64,000 nt of DNA, from assembly GCA_900660155.1 (NCBI GenBank), contig CABFPE010000078.1:555281-619280 (forward strand). Direction: 5' to 3'. Below are positions 47,801 to 62,740 of this stretch, piece by piece. Each line of letters begins with the position of its first letter. Position 1 is the first letter of the stretch. This DNA is from Hofstenia miamia. Taxonomy: Eukaryota > Xenacoelomorpha > Acoela > Hofsteniidae. A program made the translations under genes and the position numbers. Below the pieces are notes generated by a model that made no database searches, was not told the DNA's origin, and saw only the letters and a list, made by a program, of their open reading frames with translations.

Positions 47801-50800
47801 ATTCGATGTTACAGTTTCCCATACGTGTACTCTTGTAGATGTAAGGAAATTACAAATGATTCAGATACAGAAATAATTAACTTTTCATATTAGCCAGGTG
47901 GAATGAAATCCTCTGTTTTTTAATTGGTGGCAAGAACTTTTTCTGGAAATTTTCTTGCGGCGAAAAATCCAAAAAAATATTCGGGGCATACTTTTTGCAT
48001 TTTAACAATCAGGGCATCTAAACATAACTGTAATGATCTTTATTGGATTATTTATCTTAAGAGAGTTATTTACTTTTATAAAACCAATTAAAAATATTGT
48101 TTTGATGTTTGTTAAAAGTTTTATCCAATATCCAAAGACTTAGACCTGCAAGTATAAGCAAAGGCTTGGCTGCAGTCGTTTCACAATAAACAAACGATTT
48201 TTATTAACAATGAAATTTGATAAAGATGATTTCACTTCGCTTAAGTAGAATTTTTCAGAAGTCGGACTATTTTTGATGGTCAGGACCTATGTTCCAAACG
48301 ACTTTATTTCGCACAGTAGTCGGGTTTTCTTAATTGCCCAATTCAGGATGTATCTACAGAAACTTAACTCCATTGATTTAACCTGTAATGCATATTGATT
48401 CTTGGATTAATATTAAAACACTTGATGGCAACTAATCAATTTTTGAATAATTAATTTTTTCTTGAGTAGACAGCTATTTGGTTTTACACAATCTAATAGA
48501 TTTTTATACAATTTCGATACTATTTTGAATACTAGAGCGAAGCATCTTTTCAGGACTAAAACGGTTTTGTGATGGGAAACAACCGGACGCAATCAAAATT
48601 TCACGGTCTAGAGATAAATTAGATTCTTAACTTAAAAAATTTATTGGCGAAAATTTATCCTATTTTTAGCGGAAGTTCACATGCGCTTCCACTTACAATT
48701 TAGTAAAGATATGGCACATTACCTATATAAAAACCTAATGTTTGTGAAAAACGTAACGCTTTTATAACGATTTTAAAAAATCCTCTTTTCAACATATTTT
48801 GTTAAATTAATATGAAACATTATCATGTATACAGTTAGTGCAATATCCAATTAAGTCTATGTATTTTAATACTTGTACTAATGTAAATGCAACAAATGTT
48901 ATAAATGTTTATGTGTGCAAAAGTCGATAAGACCTTTAAAATGCATATCATTGTGAGAATTGAAATAAGTAAGCATTTTCGGTATTTGGTTAAAAAATAG
49001 AATTATTTTCATAGGTTCTTAACTAGTGCATTGCTTCGATGTCCCTTTATTCCAGTTGTCCTTGCCTATACTAATTGGAAAAAGTGTTCACTGAGCGGTC
49101 TGCTTTTTCATTATTTTTATTTGTGTCTAGTACTCTTCGCTTCGCATTTGAACTTTTCAATAATTCCTTATTTTATTGTCATTGGATAACATAAGGGTAT
49201 GAACATTAATCACATCCGACGGTTTATGAATATTCAATAGTAAACTTAACTCTGTAAATTTATCAACCACATGAAAAATTGATTTTCGTCAATTTGCCAA
49301 GAAATCAGTTTTGGTAATAAAATATTTCAAATCACTGCAGAATTACGAAATATAAGATAATGGATTTTTGTTCTCATAATCTTCGAATTATCTTATAGAA
49401 AAAAATCATAAAATTCATCATCATGACAATGTGTTTTTTTTTGGTTTCTTATAATGAAGCAAAAAAGGATAACTATTGAATGGATTTATTACTTTATCGA
49501 TTTTTATGATAATTATTTTCATAATTTAAGTGTAGGGTCTCTACAACTACATAGAAATTGAATTTTGAAAATGCGATTTTGGTGTTGACATTTTCCAAGC
49601 AATATTAAGTCGGATTTATCTGCCAAAAAATTCATGTATTGTTTCTCAATATGTAACTTTAAAAATTTTTCTTAGAAAAATGAAATGTGGGTGTGCTATG
49701 GAATGTTGAAGTAGTATATAATTAATTAATGTGTATTGACAAGAGTTTTTAAATATCTGCTGATTTTATTTAGGGTCTATGGTATGTTTTTCAAGCGGAG
49801 GTATAGTCTGACAATTTTTACAAGAAGATATTATTACTTTTAACCTAAGAAAAAGATATGTATATTCTTCACAAAATAATATTTGATAAGTTAAGAATAA
49901 ATTATAAGTAACTATAAAATTACATAGTTTCCAACTTTTAAAAGCAATGTTCAATTTATTTGAAGAACATCAAAATATTGAGATTTGATGACGTCATCGG
50001 AAATAATGTTTGGCATCAAATTTCTTCACATTGTAAATTGATAGTGCTGATAGTTAAACTATCACAATCCAATCCAGAGTTTGAGGGGCCAAAAATGCAT
50101 GTCGAATAGGGTTAAAGATACTTCCGTGGGAAATTTTACATTTGGAATTTCCAATAGTAAAATTTTCCATGAAAATTGTTAGCACTTTCTGGTATATCAG
50201 AATAATTTGCATGGATTTGTACTATATACATCAGAAATTCACGTAATTTGATGCGTGAATGAACTATCAGCTTTATGCTCAATTCTAAACTCTTAGCAGT
50301 TCACATTGTTGCTGAATTTAAGCTGCATCACTGGAGTGACATTCTAAGGCTTTGAATCAAGTGTTTATCAAAGTCGCCTTTTAAGTGATCACAAATTAGT
50401 ATTTCAACAACCCCAAGATATGCTTTGCATCATTCATTAACTGAGGATAACTAATTTTACTCAATGATGAAAACGTAAATGATTCAAACGTCATTCTTCA
50501 TATTCTCAGTTTATATGAGTCCATGAGCTATTGAGATGTTGCACCGGAGGTGCGAAATATAACATTGAAACAGAAACTACAGTAATTATGTCCGTTGGAC
50601 GAGAAATAAGGGAATCATTATTTATAAATTCATGCATTGTGTTTCGCAATGCACAACGCGATTGTGGATGTGAAGACAATATATTCAACAATTTGCTAAA
50701 TTGACATTTCCTCATTTTATCTCGATCTATTAATTTATCATATGTCAAAAGGGAATTTTTCTCATTATCGACTGTAATTGGATCCACCAAACATACAATT

Positions 50801-53800
50801 AGGTCATAGGATATAGTGTTGAAAGAACTCAAATTTGCAGTTTATTCAGATGATTGATAAGCTTAACGTTCCCACTTTTGTGTAACTTTTTATTACTGCT
50901 TTTAGTTCATTCATAAGCTAAAATTTACTAGGGTAATTGGTTTGTGGCAAAGTATTAAAAATAAATATTTATGACGAAGTGATTTTTTCAAAATAGATGT
51001 AGATTTCCTTATAATCATAATAATCATAAAAAATAATAATAATAATGAAGGACTTTTATTCTAAACAATTCCATGAAATTTTAATGCAACCATATGCAAA
51101 ATATCGCCTACAAAAGATATAAAAATTGTATTTAAATAAAAATTGATTCCAGAAGAATTTTTCAATTTGGGTCACACCTTCAATTTGATGTCTTTTCCTA
51201 TCAATTTTAAACATTAATCAGAAGGTAGAACGAAGGCCACAACGAGTAGGAACATGCAATGAAGTAAAAGCTATATCGACATCATAGTATGAGCTTAAAA
51301 TTTTGTTAAGAAATAAAATGTGATTCTATTGTAGCATTAAAGTAATTGATAAAAAAAGTCGCCATTATAGCTATGCTTACAGATTATTTCTTTGAACATC
51401 TTATCTGAAATTTTTCTAAGATTAACGAATCAGATTTGCTCGCATATCAAATATTAACGAAGCGAAAATCATGGATTTATGAAAAGTTAATTTCACTTTT
51501 GAACAAAAGATCTCTCTTCATTCCATTTTCGAAGCAAGTTTTTGCTATTTGGAAAAAATTCCAATGTTCTAGTCTACTACAGAAATTAATTTTACAATAA
51601 TTACTCTAAGAACGACCAATTCAAAGGGTGCCCTTGCTGATCAACATGTAGCAAATCCTTTAATAGTGCTTAAGACAAATATATGTTAAATTTTTAAAAG
51701 TTCTTCAATCTTGATGCGGATTTCCTAACATTTATTTCTAAATTGAAATTTTATTGCCAATAAACTCCATTAGCTAAGAAACAGCAGATTTACAGAAAAT
51801 GTTCCCAAGCACGTGTAAAACGTATCCATAAACAAAAAATAGAAATCTTAATTCAAAACTGATTTTCACATTATCGTAAATAAAATTGCTACATATTTGT
51901 TTGTCCTAATTCATAAAGCGACTAGTAATAAAATATTCATAAATCTCTGAAAGCTTGGGCTTTAAATCACATGCATGCATTTATTCAAATGGCATCATAA
52001 AATGAATTAATTGTAAAAGCCTCCTTCATCATTGTGAGGTTTGTATGCATCAATTTCCAAAGCAAACGATAGAAATTTATAAAAATCTCATCGTTACATT
52101 CAAAATTTCCAAATTTAATAACCATTCGAGGTTTAGCAAAAGCAAATTTTCACAGTTCTATTTCACATTATTAGAACTAGTAAAAAAGTACAATTCTTTT
52201 TTTGATTATATATCGAGAATCTCATGAATTGCGGTGTTTTTAGCAAAAGTTGGCAAAATAATGTCAGTTAGAGACAAGTACTTATTGAATTATTTATGGA
52301 TGTGAAATTTGATTTTATTAGCATCCATAAATGTGCGGCCTTGCTGTGATGAATAAGTTATTATCTACTCTGATTTCATACGGTATTATGAAATCCAGGT
52401 TATCAAATGTCGTAAGAAGATCTAGTGAAATTGCCGCCCAATACAAATAGCTTGCAATATTTGTGTTGTCTTAAGATTTATTTACCTTATGTTTTCCTTC
52501 AGAAATTTTCAATTGACCTTTCGAGAAATATCCCACCAACTTTTTGGATAATGATATACTGGTCATGGCTTTGCGATCAATTATCATTGAAATTCATTAT
52601 TTTTGTCAATCGCACGCTACCATTAAATTAATGTCAAAGTTAAGGTCCTACTAATCCCCAACAAACTTAACTTAGAACCTAACGACAGAATTCAATTTAC
52701 ATAAATGTAATAATCAATAAATATATTCGTTGACATTATTCAACGCAGTATTCTTGAATATGTTAAAAGCAATTGAAATATACTCAAATAAAATTAGAGA
52801 ATATATTTTTTATAAATGTTCTTGTAGTCTTAATTAATGTTCAAGAATTTTAAAGAAAAAAAATTTGTTGCAAAGGTAATAAGATAATCAAAAATCATAC
52901 TATATTTTTTATTTATTATCTACTACAATATATGAATAAATTTATAGATAAATAACAGACACTTTTATTAAACTTTAACCATCTGTTCATCAACTTACGA
53001 CGAGTTAAATTTAAATAATATATGGAAAATAAATTACAACGTAATTTAATAGTTATATTTTATGCTATACTTGGGTTTTAGATATAACCAGGTAAAATTT
53101 AATGGAAAATGTACTAAAAAGTGACTTCAATTCAAGGATAAATTCGAGTAATTGTTATAATTTAATAACTATATTTTTACTTGAGGAAAGACTAAATCTC
53201 TTAGCTCTTTAAAACCATCCAATCCCAAACTTATGATAATTCTTTAAGCAGGAGCCCTGAAAGTAGCAGGGCGTGAAGGGCACTGCCATTGTTGCCGTTT
53301 TTCAAAAAGGTCAGAATCATTTTGTGGTGGGCAAGATTTGCGCTTTAGTCTGTTGCATATATTTTATTAATACATATGTTGATGTGATTTATTTTTCATG
53401 ACCATTGTTTGATGTGAATGAAAATTTGATTTATTTTTAAAAATATATAAAATTTTTGTGTTCTTGTCGAAAGACTACCCCTGCCCACTAAGAATTCTTC
53501 CTTCCTCTACTTTTTAGTACCACCAAAATTAACTCGAATAATAGTATACTGTATACTGTAGAATATCATAGGCCTACAAATATATGGTTTGCAAATCTCT
53601 TCATTTTCTAGCATAGCAAATACAGCAAATTATTCCTTCCTTTTTTCTAGTTTTACCAGTATCTATGTTTTGACTGTTGCAAAGCTAATAATAAAGCAAA
53701 ACGTAAAAATTTTTCGTTCTTAAACTGTGTAGCCAGTTTGAGAATAATGAAGTAAATGGTCATTTTTTATTACATTTACATTACCAAAAACTTTAAAATT

Positions 53801-54511
53801 ATGAAGGTAAGTGCACAAAGTATAAATTCTATAAATTATACTCTTTTAGGTTAATTTTAATAATTAGACTAGGAAACCATCAATATTTAAAGTAAGTCCA
53901 CTTATTTTATTATTTTATCGGTTACAGAAGCGGTTACAAAGATATTTTTAGATAGGCCTGAAGTTTTAATGCTAACTGCATAATGGCCTACTAAGATTTA
54001 TTGAATGAAATTTTCTATTGTATCATTTTAATTAGTTTTTCTTATTTCAGTGGGGGCCCGATGCTCCCAGTCTCACTCTGTATCCGCACCTGCTCAGTTC
54101 AGTATCCTGTTATCTCAATTGTCCATGATACTACTAATTTCTTAGAAGATGGACTTCATTTGAATTTCCGATGTGTCCTAGAACAAACTATCAACAATTA
54201 TCATATTAATACGAAATAATAAGAATAGGGCGGCTTACGAGGATCAATTAGTCCATATAACCGCAAATTTCAAATTTTATTTGCAATGAATATTGTAAAT
54301 GTTAAGGAGAGCTTCTTAGCTCATTATTGGTGGGCGATTAAATGTCATTTGGGGATATTTGAATCTATAATTTTTTTCAATAATTGCATTTGAATAAAAA
54401 AATTTTGTATTATTGATAATTAAAGAAGTGTTTACTTAGTAATAATCATTCTAACCTGGGAAAGTATCTTTTCTAAAATGTATCTAGCAAGCCTATAAAT
54501 CTGTAATTTAG
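44898..54511. other. Gene-poor stretch
   Basis: The first exon of the transgelin-like gene should lie at higher coordinates than 44897, possibly here; it was not identified. Frames at 47126-47338 and 50506-50832 (minus) are open but lack family motifs. A GC-richer patch at 54050-54130 after a good acceptor (TTATTTCAG at 54041-54049) may be an exon of the gene that follows, but no frame is clearly right. Confidence 0.4.
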
Positions 54512-54727
54512 ATCACGCAAGTTCAGCAAGTATCGCATGTCTTCCCAGTATAAAACACCGGATAGCTCTTGGTTTATTTGGAGTAGCCTGTGTTTTAATT
54601 ATAATCTATGGCTGTTTGAACCAGCTAAATTTAGCTTCTGACGTAGAATGTGTGCGAAACTTTAAAAACGAACAAATTCATTGTTGCAGAGAATGTTGCT
54701 GTCAGTCAACATCGAACCACACAAAAG
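54512..54727 (+). CDS. Candidate exon: membrane segment and cysteine-rich loop
   Basis: Open frame between acceptor TGTAATTTAG and donor AAAAG/GTGCAA, phase 1 in and phase 1 out. It encodes IKHRIALGLFGVACVLIIIY (one membrane span), then a loop with VECVRNF and HCCRECCCQ. Base composition is less AT-rich than the flanks, as expected for coding sequence. It joins in phase to 56402-56589, giving a protein with two spans and a Cys-rich extracellular or luminal loop. That is the general layout of auxiliary channel subunits, among others; I recognise no family. The N-terminal exon is missing. Confidence 0.4.
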
Positions 54728-55189
54728 GTGCAAAATTTTAACAATTGTTTGCTTTAGACTTCTAATTGACTAACTCTAAATATGCTTACTATCACCTCCG
54801 TATGCAAAATATTTATACATTGCCTTAAATAATGGCTTTTTAAATTTGCTTTGTAAATGTTCAACAAAGTTTGCAACAAAATTTTAGTAAATATATTTAT
54901 AAAGTTTACTTTTAGTAGAAAAATTTTTGAAAGTAGGTTTTGTAACCTAGTTAGACCAAACTGATTATAGTGCTTTCCAAACAATTTTAATTTAGCTTCT
55001 GCAAATAGTAAGAGAAGATGAAGGCAACTATTAGTGTAAATTAAACAAAGCACAATAATTGAGAAATTGAAAAATATATGCACTTATTGCAAAAAGTTTT
55101 CTTTTTGAAATGTGAGTTTTCATTATATTTCCTAAGTATTTAACCAAAATTAATAAGTGTACATTATTTTTAGCTTAAAGATATATAGC

Positions 55190-55191
<2 letters not shown>

Positions 55192-55246
<55 letters not shown>
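55192..55246. repeat. Long TA microsatellite
   Basis: About 55 bases of uninterrupted TA dinucleotide, inside the proposed intron of the two-span gene. Confidence 0.95.
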
Positions 55247-55250
<4 letters not shown>

Positions 55251-56401
55251 CTATATTTTGTAGATGCTAGCATTTGACTCATGCACATTAAAAATAATTA
55301 GCAAAGCAGATGATGTGCAATGGAGAAACAACTGACCAAACAAACTAAGAAATGTAAATAAACTTAAAAAGAAATTTATTTATTCAATTTTACTTTGATT
55401 CTAGTAATTTATTATTTAGCAATGATACACTTCTTTATGCATTCACACCAATCTCAATTAAATCAAGATTAAAAACTTAGATCTCTTGAAATATTTAGGA
55501 CACAGATTATACTTATATGCCATTCGTCCTTTGTTAGTTTCAGAATATTCTCCAGATTCAAATCAATTAATAAAACAGTACGTTGTGAAATCTTTAGGAT
55601 TTTTAACTGAGTTTCCATTAGGTTTTATTGCTTGGCATTGCTATTATGTGTTTTCCTTCTATACACTCTTTGATACAGTTTATTAGAAAATTTTTAGCAT
55701 GCATAATATAACCACATTTTCATGCGTACAGATAGGCATTATACATAACAGTAAACTTTTTTGCATGTAAAGCTTGTAATAAAATTCTAAGCAATAAAAT
55801 ACCCAGTATTTGTCAAAAAATTTTTAAAGACAGATGGTGTCTAAAGGTGGTACTATAGGTGCTTTAACAGTAGCAACCAAAAGTATCCACAAAAGATGAA
55901 ATTCTGACTCCATCAAAAATAGCCTAAATGCATTATGGGTTATTGTTATTGAAATGTTTTCTTTGATTTAGCCTCTTAATTAGTTCGTTAATTCTGCATC
56001 GTGCTCAACACATTTTAGATTTTTAATATGTAATGATATTTTCTGAAATAAACTTGATATAAGTTTTGCAATTTATTTCAAAAAATTTAATGTAGGCTTA
56101 TTTTAGTTAAGAATTTATCAAGTATCAAATGTTAATTTTATCAGCTTCAAGAAAGTTTCAAAGCATTAACAAAGCAATCAATTTATAGTCAACGCTAATT
56201 TTTTACAAAAAAATACAGCCTCTAGTGGTATTCCTTTTCGGTTATTTTTCATACTTTAATTTCCTACTTGTTGCTTCAATAAATATACAAGAAAAATCAT
56301 TTTTTATAAAATGTTTATTAGTGAACACAGAATTTTTATGTAATTAATGATCATAATCTCAATCAGGATTCAAATCTACTTTTTTAACGCTATGTTTTTA
56401 G

Positions 56402-56589
56402 GTACAATCACTGCTACCGCTTTTATTTTTCTAGTAGCTTTAGTGTTCATGTTTGGGTACATTGGATGCATTCTTCATGGCTTCTCAACCCAATGCACTC
56501 TTGAACTGCATTCTCAAACAGCAATAGTTGAATCCCAAAACCAATCACCTAAGGATTCAACTTCTGCTATTCTTTTCCCCGGTGTTTAA
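56402..56589 (+). CDS. Candidate last exon: second membrane segment and tail
   Basis: Acceptor GTTTTTAG at 56394-56401, entry phase 1, matching the donor at 54727. It encodes TITATAFIFLVALVFMFGYI as a membrane span, then GCILHGFSTQC and a polar tail ending ILFPGV and a TAA stop. Codon use is mixed rather than AT-driven. A possible poly(A) signal ATTAAA lies at about 56637. The family is unknown. Confidence 0.42.
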
Positions 56590-59500
56590 ACTTTGTATTT
56601 TATATTTAAGTTTTGTACTGTTTTTAATGGAAGTGCATTAAAATGTGAAAAATATTTATTTTTAAAATCAAACGCAATGTCGCATTTCAAATTTAATATG
56701 CACTTATTTTCCGAAGTGCGCAGTAACAATAATTTAATTAAACATCAGCAATGTCATTTCCTGTAATAAAAAATTTCCTGCAGAAAGGAGACTCACATTA
56801 AGTGAATTGTGAATGAACCATTTACATAGGATGAAAGCAAGATAAAATATTTATATACATAGTTGGTTGATTTATTAATTATTTAATAGAAAATGTCGTT
56901 TCTAAGCTACTAAAAAATTGATTTCATCAATGAAATTTAAATACTTTGAAGGTTGCCTTTGAACCTTCAATATTTTAATTCATATTCTAGAATTTTGTTT
57001 CTTAGCCTCACTAATGTTAGTTTTTCTTGCAAAATCAACAGGAGTTTGCCACTACAATGCATCGTGCATTTAGGATTTTTCATTCATCCATTTTGCGCAA
57101 TTCAGAAAATCGTAACGTATTTTTTCAGCAAATTTGATCTTATGGGATGAATTTCTAAATTTGGAATTTATATAAGCATTTAAAAAATTAGAATCTTCGA
57201 TAGATGAATGAACAATTTATTCAGTTGTCTAAGTTTTTTAAAATAATATTAAAATTGTATATTTTACATAAAGAATTCGTAAACCTAAAATATGAATTAT
57301 AAAGAAAAACAATTTTTTTGCACACAGCAATCAAGTAGGCACAAATCAATATATATTGTAGTTATATGAATAATTTTAAGTGAGCATACCCTATAAATAT
57401 GAATTTGACAAAAAGTGTGTAAATGTATAGAAATGCAAAAAATGCAAAATTTTTCCTTGCTAAGAATGAATTTAATCTTAATGTATATAGAAAAACGCAA
57501 ATGATTGCTGATAATTAACAGTAAGTTATAGTGTTCATTAAGCTAATAAAACTTTTTCTATGAATCTATTGGTAATTAAGACTTACTTAATATAGTCAAG
57601 ATTCTCTATGGATTTTGAATTTTAACCTAAAAGGATTAGAACCTAAAGATAATACAAATATAAATTTTTAATGGAGTAGATATCATTTATTTCAATGAAT
57701 AAGACTAAAGACTAATAAATAAAATTGAAATGTTATTTAATTGCAGGGTGCATTATGGAACCCGACGTTGATAGTGTGCATTTGAGTTTAGTTCTCAACA
57801 TAGTTTAGTTCAACACTTTCCAGCTTGTTAAATTTAGTTTTTAGTTTTAATGTGCATATCTAAATGTGGGCAGCAAGGAAATTATATCAAAAAAGCTTTG
57901 TTTGCATAATGAACTCAAATTTAAACGTTAATTGAACTAATTGGATTTGACTAGAGCATTGCTCTTGTGACGCCATGAAAACTGTCCTCTTTATAGAATT
58001 AATGGTGTGCTTTAAATCAATGTAAAACAATATGAAAGTTTTAGTTACCTACTGTAGAGATTTGTCCAAATCTAACAACCATTTTTATTACAGGAGCGAA
58101 TTAAAATCAGAATAAGAACATTGTTTTAGTAAAGCCTATTTTCTGCAATTGTAATCAATTACAGACTTTGCTTTAGACGTTCAATCGAATTTATTGATTT
58201 CTCCTTAAAAAGATTTATTGAAATCAATTAATTACTTAACCCAGGACTTTCGCATGAACTGATTTACCATGAATTACAATGCAGGTTCAGACAGCTAGAC
58301 TGGTCTTACGTCGATTGGGGAATGCTTTAGAGCAATTGGTATCTTATGTCAATCGCCGCTTCACAGTGAATTTGGCATTACATTTGACATGTGTCATTTC
58401 CCATATAATTTCATACGCAATAATTCCCCATATGTTTCTGTAATTCATTGTGTATATCGATTACTAGCACCAAAGATCAAGGAACAAAGAAATTCATGTT
58501 ATTTTTATATCGCTATTTGAACAAAAGCCGTCAAAAGTAATATCCGATTATCGCTAAATTGATATCCTGAACGTTCTTCTGTTCCTAATAGCTTTGGTGG
58601 GAAAGTCAAAATACAGATCACAGGGAAATTCACTTTGGTGAGTAATTTATTAGAAAAATATGCAATTTCTACTTTGTTATGAGTAGATGTCGACATATAA
58701 CTTAAAGTTTAACACTTAGAATGCTTTAAATAGGCATAGAATTGTTAAAGTTTATTTTTTCATATCACTCCTTATTACTATGCATCTGAGTAAAGTCTAG
58801 TATTACTTGATAACAAGTTTTAGTATGTTTTAAGGGTCAAGCTAAGACAATATTTATGTTAGATTGAGTAACATATACTGAAATGAATAATATTTCACTA
58901 TGCATTCAGAGTGTTTGAAGTTAATGCATAATAATAGCTCACACTTGTTTAGATAAGTGCTAGCATAAGTCCATGGAAGCTACATTACAACGTAAGCAAC
59001 CTTTTGTGTCGGGCCCACAATTATATGATGAATTTATAAATGAAGAAAGTCACAGCTTTCAAAACGATATTTTGTCTATTTGTTTATAAAATAGTAAGCA
59101 CTTTAAAATGTGTGCTAAAATCGGTCCAAGTAAATAAATACTATATCTCGAAAAATTATACTATTCCATGAAAAACAACTTCTTCTAAGAAGCGTCTTTA
59201 ACTACAATCAAGCAGAGAACAATAAAGAATTATGCCTAAAAGACCGCATAAAAATTTTCCAAATCCCTATTGTCGATATTTTGAGAATTTCTTAATACAT
59301 TTTTTGCGATTTTAAGCTTAAGTATGTGTTGAGATGTTCCATGTCCATATAAAATGAGTATAAATCACATTTCTTTGTAGAACTCAATGCGTAAATATAC
59401 TCCAAAATATATGCCTTGTGAACTTCATGTTCTTCTCATTGAAGTATTTGATAACAATTTAACGTGGACAAGGCTAAGTCGTCAATACCAATTTATGACA

Positions 59501-61789
59501 TGAATACGATGAGCATTCAGTGTCTGTGGCTGCTTGCTACGCATTAATTTGATTAAAATTTAAAAGTATTTTAATTGATTGTTTACTTGTCAACTGATAT
59601 TTTTGTAGTTAAGTTATAAATACCGCATTTCAACAGCAACTATTAGATGTATTTGAAGTCTCAAAATTCTAGACATATTATAAGTTGCGTTTCTGTCCGC
59701 AAGAGTGTTTTGCAAAATTATGGATTGAATGTTGATTTTTACTGTCCATTGTTAAAAAAGTTATCTTTTAAACAGTTTTTTCAACATCAAGTACATGCAT
59801 AGTGGTATAAACTCAGCTTCACAATAACTTTTTCAAAATTGCAAATGAATCTCCAATTTTTTAATTTTCAAGAGTCAAAATCTTAATCTGTATTTGGTTG
59901 GTTGCAATAAAATCTATTATTAATATTATTTATTATTATTATTATTTTAATAAGATTTTTAGCGCTTTATCTAGCAAGAAATATTTTTACCATCTGCTAA
60001 GCCGATTTTTATCAATCCCTGCGACCAAGGGTTACGAAAACGAGTTAAATATACAAGGTCTGAAATTATAAGCCTATAATATCAAAAGATGTTTTTGAAT
60101 TTATTTTCAATTTATTTGGACAGTCGTCACAACTGAATCCAAAATTGATCGGATAGCTGTATTGGATTTAATATGCTAACATTTTTATTAAAGCACTATT
60201 TTACTAATAAAGTTTTGCGAGATATAGGAATTTTGTTAAATCTAGTTAGAAATTTATCAAAATTACAAGTTTCACAAAAGCTAATTTTGGGGGTACATGG
60301 CATAGTCATATAACCATTACTTAAAAAAAGTCATGCAAAGTAGCAACCGCCAATTACCCAAACTATTTAAATTTGTTGGAATGGCCTCCAAATGACTGTG
60401 ATAATCTACTTGTAACACTTAGAATATGAATCACATGATTTAATTATCGAATTATTCAAGGATTTATTAAATTACCTCAGCCTAATTTGGGTCAAGTGTT
60501 AAATGACCGAAAATAGTATTAAGCACCTATTCCGCACTTTATTATTTACAAAATTTGTGTAAGTAGAATTCTGGCAGCTTTATCTAAAGGATTTGATCTG
60601 CTTCTATTACTAAGGATAACAAAACAATACTGTGAAAAAGATTAGTTACTAAATATTTCAATATTTAATAAACGATATTACCTTTTTTTAAATAAAAGTT
60701 ATTGGTATTTATATTTGTAATAAATTTTCACTATCCCTCCTCAAAAGAAAATTTCCCAATTTACACATTTCTAGTCTGCGTTTACACCTTTATTGGATTA
60801 CATGTCTGTAGATTCTAAATTAATTCCATCTGAATCAATTTGCATATTAATCACATGCGCGAGTAAACTACTTAGATATCTAGGCTAAAATTATTAAACA
60901 TTAATATTTCTTCTTAATTTATTAATGTATGCATTTTACGAAATTCGATCTTAAATTTCAAAAAGAGGAGATTTATTAAATATTCAATTGATGTAATGTG
61001 ATTTTCGATAAATTTATGAAGCAGTTTTTGTCATTAACAAAGTTCAGAGAATTAACTCTAAATATACTTGGTTGTCCTATTTACACATTTTTAGCAATCT
61101 TTCGTCTAGACACAGAAATAAAATCAAAATTGATGTTTATGTTATAACAATTCTAATGAATTCTTCTACTGATAGCCAACTAAAAATATAGCTTGAAAGA
61201 TTTGCATTACCTTTGATATACAATCGCATTATTCAACGGACTGTTAGGAAGTATTTGTTTAATTGTATTTGAAATTGTGCTATTAAATATGTTCAAGAAT
61301 ATATTTTCTATATGCAGAAATAGGCATTGGTTGATAAAATCATTATGAAATCCAATTTTTCAAAGTTAACAATATCCTAGAAAAAATGCATGAAAACTTT
61401 AGAGCAAAATACTATGATTAAAATAATGTATAAATGAACTACTCTTATCAGACCTGTTTTACTTGACTTGAGACAATTTCATTGGATAGCTATTGCTTAT
61501 CTAGTCTATGGAATCGTTTGATTATAATATATGAAGGCGGACATTCTTCAGGTAAATGAACAGGTGAAATCTTGAAAACTTAAATGGGAAGATGAAGCAT
61601 GCAAAGAAAAAGCCAAGAACCCCTAACAAGAACAATTCAACTATAAAAAAAATTTGAAATTTTTACAGTGATTTTGAAAAAAAAATTATCTAAGTTAAAC
61701 AATTTTTTCACATTTTTGAAGCTTTTGCTTCTCCTATTTCATAGGGAGCAATTATTAATAGATAACTGTAATGATAAAATAAACCGTTG
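56590..61789. other. Gene-poor stretch
   Basis: No recognised gene. At about 57740-57810 a good acceptor (TTTAATTGCAG) is followed by a short frame MEPDVDSVHLSLVLNIV and a stop, too short to assign. ATT-type low-complexity sequence lies at 59912-59948. Confidence 0.45.
59912..59948. repeat. ATT trinucleotide repeat
   Basis: Imperfect ATT repeats. Confidence 0.8.
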
Positions 61790-62740
61790 AACCATATTAG
61801 ACTGCATTCACCTTGGCTTTCGGCATGGTTGCCTAGCTACATGGATGGATGGCAACAAGCAGTTAGGGTCTCGGACAACATATATTTCAAAAGAAATTGA
61901 AATTAAGGTGGGTATACTTCAAAGTGGCCCAATGAGCGGACCGTTATTTACAGGGGACACGAATGAAATAAACATTGAATCGATTAGTGTTTCCCCTGAT
62001 CATGGAAACATTGGAAAACATTCGGACGACAAAGACTTCTTCACGTTATTAGAGCTGATCAAATTGAAAATGATTTTCAATCATGTCATACCGCAGTAGC
62101 TACGCTGATACGTTTGTCGGAAGATAAAAACTTAATTCTTATCCCCACCAAATCACAGTAAATTACCTTTTTTAATAAACACAGCACTAACGACTTTTTC
62201 ACCGCTGTTGGTAAACAACATATTGTTGCCAGCGGGGAAGTAGTTCCGCAGAAATCCTTCTTTATGTACCTTGGTTTGATCATTGAGTCAACGTTAACCT
62301 GGGAGAAACATGTTAACTCTATTGTTGCCATACTTAATTATATTACTAAACCCCTTACCTTCTTGGTTACATTTATGGACCATAGTACGAAAGAATTCAT
62401 CTTTAAAACGTACATCGCTTCAGTTGTTTTATGCCTGCGAAGTATGGGTTCCTGGACTTGAAAAAAGACTTTGTTCTAAACTCTGAAAATGCATCATGTT
62501 TTTCTCTATTGTTGCACATGTTGACCAGATGTACTTAATAAATATGATGAATCAGTTATTCTTACAAGATTCGAAAAAACAGTTTTAAAAATTCAAAGTG
62601 ACGTGAAGCATCCAATATATCATAAGTTCCAAAAAATACGCCAAGCGCGAACTACCCGGCACATGGTATCCTTCCTATTTATTGTATACGTACAGTACAG
62701 GAATAAAAGCGTTACAAATAAATAAATAAATAAAAAAATA
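61790..62740 (+). pseudogene. Non-LTR reverse transcriptase remnant with A-rich tail
   Basis: Plus-strand fragments in order: WLPSYMDGWQQAVRV (the SYL-RxQxV block), a degraded GPLFTGDTNEIN (PLLF-INDI), KHSDDKDF (the ADD box region), VPQKSFFMYLGLIIESTLTW with EKHVNSI, and a C-terminal KHPIYHKF. Frameshifts and stops separate them. The remnant ends in AAATAAATAAATAAA-type sequence at 62712-62738, as expected for the 3' end of a CR1/L2-like element inserted in the plus orientation. The 5' part is missing, as in ordinary 5' truncation. Confidence 0.8.

Noticed and set aside
50506-50832. Minus-strand 108-codon open frame
   Set aside because: Length is near the random maximum for 64 kb of this composition; no motif, no clear splice borders.
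54754-55083. Minus-strand 109-codon hydrophobic frame
   Set aside because: Composed almost wholly of AT-rich codons (Leu, Ile, Phe, Asn, Lys) and overlaps the proposed intron of the two-span gene; chance frame.
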